From the NCBI GenBank assembly GCA_937920335.1, contig CALGUT010000072.1, positions 1 to 5,879 on the forward strand: a stretch of DNA of 5,879 nt. Direction: 5' to 3'. Origin of the DNA: an uncultured Opitutales bacterium (GTDB taxonomy: Bacteria > Verrucomicrobiota > Verrucomicrobiia > Opitutales > UBA2995). Every line of letters begins with the position of its first letter. Position 1 is the stretch's first letter. A program made the position numbers and the translations under genes. Shown here in pieces: positions 1 through 4,333 of the stretch. The notes beneath the pieces were generated by a model that was not told the DNA's origin, did not search any database, and was given only the letters and a program-made list of their open reading frames with translations.

Positions 1-1242
1 GGGCTCATGGCTGAGTTCCCCAACCATCAGCACGTCGAAACTGGTATCGGCTACCCAACGCTGATGCCCAACAGTTTTCGTATCTTCGAGAGCTACGCCT
101 GGATGCACTACCACCAAGGCAAAGAAGGCCGCAATGGCAAAAACTACGAATGGGTGGTGCCTAATTACTACGACCTCGATGACTGGGACGTACGCACAGA
201 ACATGGTTCATATCTTGCATTCCTGGGACGTATTACCGAACTAAAAGGTATTGATACCATTCGTGCCATTGCAGAACATAGTCCATGGCCCATTGTGCTA
301 CATGGTCAAGGTGATCCATCCCGCTGGCAGCACCCAAACATTGAGTATCGCGGACCGTTGTCTGGCCGCAAACGCAGCGAGTTCCTTGGTAATGCACGTG
401 CATTGTTAGCACCTACAGTATTCACTGAACCCTTCTGTGGTATGGCAGTGGAAGCAATGCTGTGCGGCACACCAGTAGTAAGTGTGGACTATGGTGCTAT
501 GACTGAAACAATCCAGCCTGGCATGGGGTTCCGCTGTCACACTTTACAAGATTGGCTAGATGGAATCAACGATGTTGGCACTTTGAATCGTCAAGCCATC
601 GCAGATCGAGCACGCAGTATATATAGTCTTGATGCTTGTGGTAAACAATATGACAAGATATTCAAACAGATAAATGACTTGTATCCTGCTGGTTGGTATG
701 AGTTGCGCGAAATTAGTTATACCCAAATAAAACACGAAGAAGGTCCATTTGCTGAACGCCTTGCAACGTGGATTGCCGATACACTTAAACCGCAAACAGT
801 GCTAGACATTGGGTGTGGCCCCGGAATATATGTAGACGCCCTACGTGACCATGGTATTGAAGCCATTGGAATTGACACTGACAAACGAGTTAAAGGCAAG
901 CCGTACTTAAAACAAGAAAGCCTATTTGAAACTAGCAGTACAGCCGAAGTTGTTATCTGCCTAGAAGTAGCTGAACACATCGCTGAAGATATGGCTGAAC
1001 AAATTGCCGCCTGTGTTGCCGACTCTGTAGTACCCGGTGGCATACTAATCTGGACCGCAGCAAAACCCGGTCAGGGCGGAACCGGTCACATAAACTGTCA
1101 ACCAAAAGATTATTGGCTACAACTACTAAGCAACTATGGACTGCAACGCAATGAACTTCTTGAAACCCAACTACTAGACTATACTAAAAGCGGATATCAC
1201 ATGGGTTGGTTCCTCCAGAATTTAATCGTATTATGTAAGTGA
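1..1242 (+). CDS. Glycosyltransferase (GT4-like C-terminal half) fused to SAM-dependent methyltransferase, 5'-partial
   Basis: Probably a bifunctional sugar-transfer and methylation enzyme, acting in the cytoplasm on an unknown acceptor. The frame is open to the window edge (codons GGG CTC precede the first ATG at 7), no ribosome binding site is visible, and the N-terminal Rossmann half of a GT-B enzyme is absent, so the true start lies upstream. Numbering from the Met at base 7: a conserved-looking block FRIFESYAWMHY at 24-35; GRITELKG at 74-81, which opens the nucleotide-sugar-binding half; and the GT4 E-x7-E motif EPFCGMAVE at 141-149, followed by GTPVVS. After a linker near 225-245 comes a class I methyltransferase: motif I VLDIGCGPG at 265-273, an acidic motif II region (GIDTD, 288-292), and VVICLEVAEHI at 315-325. 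The E-x7-E motif and motif I are intact, so both halves could be active. It ends at TAA-free TGA 1240-1242 and is followed by a terminator. The general folds are near certain; donor sugar, acceptor and methylation target are unknown. Confidence 0.88.
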   Translation, partial: GLMAEFPNHQHVETGIGYPTLMPNSFRIFESYAWMHYHQGKEGRNGKNYEWVVPNYYDLDDWDVRTEHGSYLAFLGRITELKGIDTIRAIAEHSPWPIVLHGQGDPSRWQHPNIEYRGPLSGRKRSEFLGNARALLAPTVFTEPFCGMAVEAMLCGTPVVSVDYGAMTETIQPGMGFRCHTLQDWLDGINDVGTLNRQAIADRARSIYSLDACGKQYDKIFKQINDLYPAGWYELREISYTQIKHEEGPFAERLATWIADTLKPQTVLDIGCGPGIYVDALRDHGIEAIGIDTDKRVKGKPYLKQESLFETSSTAEVVICLEVAEHIAEDMAEQIAACVADSVVPGGILIWTAAKPGQGGTGHINCQPKDYWLQLLSNYGLQRNELLETQLLDYTKSGYHMGWFLQNLIVLCK

Positions 1243-1316
1243 TTACCCTGGAACTTGAAACAAAAGTAGTCTAGAATACAAAAGTCCATCCCTGATGGAA
1301 CGGGTATTGGAACATG

Positions 1317-1345
1317 ACCCTAGGTGTGAGAACCTGGGGTTTTCT
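1317..1345 (+). terminator. Rho-independent terminator after the glycosyltransferase-methyltransferase gene
   Basis: A 9-bp stem pairs 1317-1325 (ACCCTAGGT) with 1332-1340 (ACCTGGGGT), including one T-G wobble, around a six-base loop (GTGAGA). The T run TTTTCT follows at 1340-1345. The T tract is on the plus-strand side only; the reverse complement has no T run after the stem, so it should stop transcripts of the upstream gene rather than of the facing methyltransferase. It lies 75 bases past the stop codon at 1242, just before the 3' end of the minus-strand gene, and would limit convergent read-through. Confidence 0.75.
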
Positions 1346-1355
1346 GTTATGATAC

Positions 1356-1922
1356 TTAGTAATAAGGACTCGCTTGAACTGCGTAGTACGCGTTACCATA
1401 GCATCCAGACTCTGCCAGATTAACAGTATTTCCTTGAGTTCCCAGCCACATATCAAGGCTTTTTTTAGTTAGCTCATGAGGATGCCCCTCATGGGCAGGA
1501 ATGTCAATCCATTCAAAAATACGAATGAGCTTTGCAGCTTCGAGTGCATTACGAAGTATCAAGCCAGGATCGTCAACATGTTGCAAACAGTTATAAATCC
1601 ACACCTCATCCCAATTCTTTTCACAGATTTTCTCTGCTTTGGAAACCAACAGCTCAATGTTATGTGCAGCGTAACGCAGTTGAGTCCACTTGGGATAAGT
1701 AATAGGATCCACAACTTTTGCCTTTGTAAATCCTCTTGTTTTTAAGAGCATTGAAACCGGACCACCACCAAGATCTAGAATTCTTTTCTGGTCGACACTA
1801 AACCCATGACAATGTGTAGGAATACCCATTAGCTTTGCGTAGACAAAATGTTTTGTCTCCTCGTCAAAGGTATTGCAGCAATCACCCCAATAAGCCCTCT
1901 CAAATTCAAAATCGTGATCCAC
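1356..1922 (-). CDS. Class I SAM-dependent methyltransferase, stand-alone
   Basis: A 188-residue predicted cytoplasmic methyltransferase of unknown substrate. Motif I is ILDLGGGP at 48-55, with a GGG variant of the usual GxGxG loop. VVDP at 70-73 is the likely motif II acidic position that contacts the SAM ribose. VWIYNCLQHVDDP at 107-119 is the post-motif region common in small methyltransferases, and FEWIDIP at 136-142 with HEGHPHELT at 144-152 follows. The N-terminal block AYWGDCCNTFDEE (10-22) recalls similar phage and virome methyltransferases, so the protein looks full length. The start is GTG at 1922-1920: an in-frame TAA lies directly upstream, so no longer start exists, and no good Shine-Dalgarno sequence is visible. 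It is the only minus-strand gene here, convergent with the glycosyltransferase fusion and divergent from the virion genes, with its own candidate promoter. It is relatively AT-rich and looks like an independently expressed cargo gene. The substrate could be a small molecule, glycan or protein. Confidence 0.85.
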   Translation of the reverse strand: MDHDFEFERAYWGDCCNTFDEETKHFVYAKLMGIPTHCHGFSVDQKRILDLGGGPVSMLLKTRGFTKAKVVDPITYPKWTQLRYAAHNIELLVSKAEKICEKNWDEVWIYNCLQHVDDPGLILRNALEAAKLIRIFEWIDIPAHEGHPHELTKKSLDMWLGTQGNTVNLAESGCYGNAYYAVQASPYY

Positions 1923-1948
1923 TTAAGATAAGTTCAAAGCTCGTCAGT

Positions 1949-1976
1949 ATTCTACTTAGGCGGACACCCGGGTAAA
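1949..1976 (-). promoter_or_regulatory. Candidate sigma70-like promoter for the minus-strand methyltransferase
   Basis: Read on the minus strand, TTTACC (1976-1971) matches four of six bases of TTGACA. After a 16-bp spacer, TAGAAT (1954-1949) matches five of six bases of TATAAT. Transcription would begin near 1941, leaving a leader of about 20 bases before the GTG at 1922. Position and orientation fit the divergent layout. The match is moderate, the spacer is one base short of optimal, and the host's promoter consensus is unknown. Confidence 0.35.
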
Positions 1977-2009
1977 ACAATAGTTAGATACGGGATAACC
2001 CCAGTAGGG

Positions 2010-2456
2010 ATGACGTCAACCCTTGCAACTCTACAGAATCTACGAACTTTTATGTTCAACAATCATCCAACGGAGTTGGAAGAGGGTCAGTTAGCATTTA
2101 ACCTTGCCGCTGAGAATCAAAATCTTTTGGAGGGAAATGCTAACATCTACATGTATGTCGGCAATGGCTCTGACCTGCGTATGGATGAGGGCGGCACGGT
2201 CCTTGTACCTGGAGATGCCGCAGCGGATGACATCACTCTCACCGGTAGCATCGCGAGCAGCGTAGTGCTTAAGGCGGATAGCACATACAGCTTAGGAACG
2301 GACTCGGTCCGTTGGGCCAGTATTTACGCTGATAATCTCTACTCCGGTGACCTTCACCTCAAGAACGATCGCGGGGACTACACTATCATTGAGGAAGAGG
2401 ACGCATTGACCCTTCGTAACAACAAGACCGGCAAGATTTACAATTTCGTACTCTAA
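2010..2456 (+). CDS. Phage virion structural protein, tail-fibre-like
   Basis: A 148-residue protein probably carried on the virion, perhaps as a fibre or fibre-adaptor component. Residues 7-33 (LQNLRTFMF, then EEGQLAFNLA) resemble the N-terminal segment seen in many phage fibre and tropism-determinant-like proteins, where an LRN-type start precedes a PT..L..GQLA.N element. The middle is low in complexity and rich in small and beta-prone residues. LGTDSVRWASIYA at 95-107 is the recurrent 'LG....RW..IYA' element of fibre-like proteins, and GDLHLKNDRGDYTIIEEE at 113-130 followed by TLRNNKTGKIYNF is a C-terminal cap that I recall from marine phage proteins. There is no signal peptide or membrane segment. 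ATG 2010 fits the family-like N-terminus, although the purine-rich AGTAGGG abuts the ATG, leaving no normal spacing; no start codon lies further upstream in the open frame. It is the first gene of the plus-strand block and lies 11 bases before the next gene. Receptor-binding function is inference. Confidence 0.7.
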   Translation: MTSTLATLQNLRTFMFNNHPTELEEGQLAFNLAAENQNLLEGNANIYMYVGNGSDLRMDEGGTVLVPGDAAADDITLTGSIASSVVLKADSTYSLGTDSVRWASIYADNLYSGDLHLKNDRGDYTIIEEEDALTLRNNKTGKIYNFVL

Positions 2457-2467
2457 GAGCGAGCCTG

Positions 2468-3676
2468 ATGAGATTAGACAGCATCACTCGCATCGAGCGG
2501 TTTATGGCAAACGCTCTCCTATCCTCGCCGCTGATCCCTCTCGGGGTGAATGTTCTGAGGCTAGCGGATATCTCGGATGAGGAGGGTATCCTGCAGATGG
2601 CCAACTCGATCGTGGTTCGTTACGTCGGTTCATCGGAGGAAATTGAACGACAGGCGCCACTAACCATCCTTCGTACGATGTCGTTTGAGGTCAATGTCGC
2701 CTCCCAATCCTATCTCACCCAGTCAGGACACGATTTTGCCGTGCAACTCTGTTGCGCCACGCACGAGACCCTAACCAATACGGTGCCCGCGAACACCGGT
2801 CTAGAGGTATTTGGGTCACTTCGCATGGTGACTGAGCAGTTCGCTGGCTTAACCGACTCCAGTCACTACACATACACGCAGCGATGGGAACTCATCATCC
2901 AGGATATGCATCGAGGCATCGCCATCGACCCCTGCGTTCAACGCGGCGACTGCACGAGACTATTCCCCGGCAATCTTAAAAATAGATTGAAGCCCGGAGA
3001 GACTGTTTGCGGCACCGTGATTTTCGCTCCCGTACTTCCACCGCCGAATAACACGATTTCCTATGATGGGCAGTACGCCGGGGTCGAGTTAAACAGCGAT
3101 GGCGACCTGGTGTACGTGTGGGAGCCACTGAACGTGTTCATGTCCGCCGAGGAGATCGCCGCCGGATACTACCGTGTTTGCACAGGCACCAAGGATCAAT
3201 CAAATACGTTTGAAGTTATCAATATCCACAAGCCTGATGGCAGTTTTGACCGGTTCTTTTTTGGCGCCGATACCGGAGGCCGCTTGATGCTGATGGGTGG
3301 GGATCTGGTGAGGGTCAATAATGACATTCCCGGAGAAGTCGAGAGCGGCGGAAACTCTGAGAATTACTTCGGTGCTAATTTTCCGCGAACGGGCTACGGC
3401 CAGATCTCAACTATCACGCCCGCATTTATCTACGCCGATCCGACGTCACAGACCACCGCGAAGGCTCTTGTCACGCCGGGCACTGTGTTCCCGACAGCGG
3501 ACGGCGTCACTCTCGTCTACGATGACGTGCTGTATTACCAGGTAGGAAATACGCCACTCGGTAGAGCGTGGGTGAAGGCGGACGACTTCACACTCCTTGC
3601 TCCTGACAGCTACCTTCCCAGAGTGGACTGCGATGACGAGGGGCTAGAGGAGGGTAAAATCGAAACATGCGATTAG
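2468..3676 (+). CDS. Phage structural protein: tail-completion/terminator-like N-terminal domain with an unrecognised C-terminal extension
   Basis: A 402-residue protein. Residues about 1-150 (NSIVVRYVGS at 46-55, TMSFEVNVASQSYL at 70-83, SGHDFAVQLCCATHETL at 86-102, then LTDSSHYTYTQRWELIIQD at 128-146) have the alternating beta-strand and helix pattern of small phage neck proteins that finish the tail tube or join it to the head. This assignment is from remembered family resemblance and is tentative. Residues 150-402 are not recognised: they are rich in Gly, Asp, Thr and aromatic residues, contain several Cys (156, 162, 181, 238, 388, 401), look beta-rich and end in an acidic tail. The extension makes the protein much longer than the usual ~130-200 residues of tail-completion proteins. 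ATG 2468 has only a weak GAGCGAG upstream; Met13 at 2504, preceded by GAGCGG, is a possible alternative. The 3' end overlaps the next gene by 10 bases. No signal peptide or membrane segment is visible. Confidence 0.6.
   Translation: MRLDSITRIERFMANALLSSPLIPLGVNVLRLADISDEEGILQMANSIVVRYVGSSEEIERQAPLTILRTMSFEVNVASQSYLTQSGHDFAVQLCCATHETLTNTVPANTGLEVFGSLRMVTEQFAGLTDSSHYTYTQRWELIIQDMHRGIAIDPCVQRGDCTRLFPGNLKNRLKPGETVCGTVIFAPVLPPPNNTISYDGQYAGVELNSDGDLVYVWEPLNVFMSAEEIAAGYYRVCTGTKDQSNTFEVINIHKPDGSFDRFFFGADTGGRLMLMGGDLVRVNNDIPGEVESGGNSENYFGANFPRTGYGQISTITPAFIYADPTSQTTAKALVTPGTVFPTADGVTLVYDDVLYYQVGNTPLGRAWVKADDFTLLAPDSYLPRVDCDDEGLEEGKIETCD
3647..3654 (+). promoter_or_regulatory. Shine-Dalgarno sequence with long spacing for the 67-aa gene
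   Basis: GAGGAGGG lies inside the 3' end of the 402-aa gene and is the strongest purine-rich site nearby. It is 12 bases from the ATG at 3667, longer than the usual 5-9. An in-frame TAA at 3655-3657 leaves ATG 3667 as the first possible start, so the pairing is supported despite the spacing. Confidence 0.5.
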
Positions 3677-3870
3677 GGTATCACGGATTGGATCTCTCCA
3701 GTCTAAGCTCCGGCATTGACTCTGCTAAGTATAGGCGTATGCGAAAGACGCACATTCGGATGCTATCGTCCCAGGTTCCCGAATCATTTATCGAAAGATT
3801 CGAGAATGAGGAGACCGCTCTTAGTGAGTTATTAGACGCCATTTACGGGACGATGGACCACGATGTATGA
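3667..3870 (+). CDS. Hypothetical small phage protein, 67 aa
   Basis: I do not recognise this protein. It is 67 residues with no signal peptide or membrane segment. After a Ser/Gly/Leu-rich start (DLSSLSSG) comes a basic stretch (KYRRMRKTHIRM, 21-32), then an acidic helix-prone half (ERFENEETALSELLDAIYG). Such a basic-then-acidic helical layout would suit a small DNA- or protein-binding adaptor, but that is only a guess. The start overlaps the 402-aa gene by 10 bases and the stop overlaps the next small gene by 8 bases. Tight packing between genes on the same strand, plus an upstream Shine-Dalgarno site, argue that it is real and co-translated. Confidence 0.6.
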   Translation: MRLGYHGLDLSSLSSGIDSAKYRRMRKTHIRMLSSQVPESFIERFENEETALSELLDAIYGTMDHDV

Positions 3871-4039
3871 TTCCGCCCGTCGTGAACAGCTCTGGAAGGA
3901 CTATTACCGTGCGATGCACCGCGGTGACAAGAAAGGAGCTCAACAGATTTTGAACGTACTTCACAACCCGCCAAGTGGAGCACAGAGGCCGAACGCAGGA
4001 AGTTCCGGCGGTTGTTCCCGTTGTAAACGTAGCTTTTGA
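3863..4039 (+). CDS. Hypothetical small phage protein with C-terminal CxxC, 58 aa
   Basis: A 58-residue gene filling the gap between the 67-aa gene and the terminase small subunit candidate. The N-terminal half (ARREQLWKDYYRAMHRGDKK, 5-24, then GAQQILNVL) is helix-prone and basic. A Pro/Gly/Ser-rich linker follows, and the protein ends in CSRCKRSF, with Cys51 and Cys54 forming one CxxC. A single CxxC could be half of a zinc site completed by dimerisation, or a redox pair; I cannot tell which. The start overlaps the upstream gene by 8 bases, and the TGA at 4037-4039 sits inside the Shine-Dalgarno of the next gene, so coupling is likely. Small proteins of this type with a terminal Cys pair next to terminase genes seem familiar from environmental phages, but I cannot name a family. 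A second ATG at 3867 opens a different short frame that looks spurious. Confidence 0.55.
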   Translation: MYDSARREQLWKDYYRAMHRGDKKGAQQILNVLHNPPSGAQRPNAGSSGGCSRCKRSF

Positions 4040-4041
4040 GG
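4038..4041 (+). promoter_or_regulatory. Shine-Dalgarno sequence of the terminase small subunit candidate
   Basis: GAGG sits four bases before the ATG at 4046 and overlaps the TGA stop of the 58-aa gene. This is a compact arrangement that fixes the start and favours translational coupling. Confidence 0.65.
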
Positions 4042-4045
4042 TAAC

Positions 4046-4333
4046 ATGGAAAGTAGAAATGATCGGATCGTAGAACAGAAGAGTAAGTTAGCCGAGAAGG
4101 TGCTGAAGGTGGCTGAACAGGCCCTCGGTGACATCGAAGCGACTATGGGAGAGGCCCCTATTAGGGACCTCATAAGTATATTTAATAGTTCGATTAAGGT
4201 TCATCGAGATCTGATGAGTGATATCGTAGCGATTCAGGAGAATGAGTCGAAGCAGGAGAAAGATCTCGCGCGGGAATACACAGGCAAGGTCGATGAACTT
4301 CTGAAGAAGCTTGGGCAAGGAAAGTTTGAATGA
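4046..4333 (+). CDS. Putative terminase small subunit (TerS-like)
   Basis: A 95-residue protein in the usual TerS position directly upstream of the terminase large subunit, overlapping it by the ATGA at 4330-4333. It is nearly all helix-prone and highly charged: residues 3-33 (RNDRIVEQKSKLAEKVLKVA onward) and 45-90 (SIFNSSIKVHRDLMSD, then a Glu/Lys-rich stretch ending LLKKLGQGKFE) could form helical hairpins or coiled coils. TerS proteins form rings that recognise the packaging site and regulate the large subunit ATPase. I see no clear helix-turn-helix, and 95 residues is short for the family, so the call rests on position, overlap and helical character. It could instead be another small packaging or scaffold-like protein. 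The start is well supported by GAGG at 4038-4041. Confidence 0.55.
   Translation: MESRNDRIVEQKSKLAEKVLKVAEQALGDIEATMGEAPIRDLISIFNSSIKVHRDLMSDIVAIQENESKQEKDLAREYTGKVDELLKKLGQGKFE
4318..4324 (+). promoter_or_regulatory. Shine-Dalgarno sequence of the terminase large subunit
   Basis: AGGAAAG lies five bases before the ATG at 4330, inside the 3' end of the small subunit gene. Together with the 4-base ATGA overlap this fixes the large subunit start and suggests coupled translation of the two packaging proteins. Confidence 0.65.

Noticed and set aside
717..1043. Minus-strand open frame opposite the methyltransferase domain of the fusion.
   Set aside because: It is fully inside a gene with clear domain motifs, and its Ser/Arg/Pro-rich translation shows no recognisable features.
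1285..1299. Small hairpin TCCATC-CCT-GATGGA downstream of the glycosyltransferase fusion.
   Set aside because: Six pairs with a three-base loop and no following T run. It is too weak to call as a terminator and may occur by chance; the stem at 1317-1340 is the better terminator.
1243..1355. Possible tRNA or other structured RNA between the convergent genes.
   Set aside because: No cloverleaf arms or T-loop consensus can be drawn. The structure present is explained by the terminator.
1476..1745. Plus-strand open frame of 89 codons opposite the minus-strand methyltransferase.
   Set aside because: It overlaps a gene with strong methyltransferase motifs, has no ribosome binding site and shows no recognisable domain.
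3321..3545. Plus-strand open frame of 74 codons inside the 402-aa gene in another frame.
   Set aside because: The Arg-rich, low-complexity translation is typical of an out-of-frame reading of GC-rich coding DNA, and it lies entirely inside a longer gene.
3867..3953. Alternative ATG at 3867 forming an exact ATGA overlap with the 67-aa gene.
   Set aside because: It opens a frame of only about 28 codons with no recognisable features. The ATG at 3863 gives a 58-aa product that fills the gap to the next ribosome binding site.
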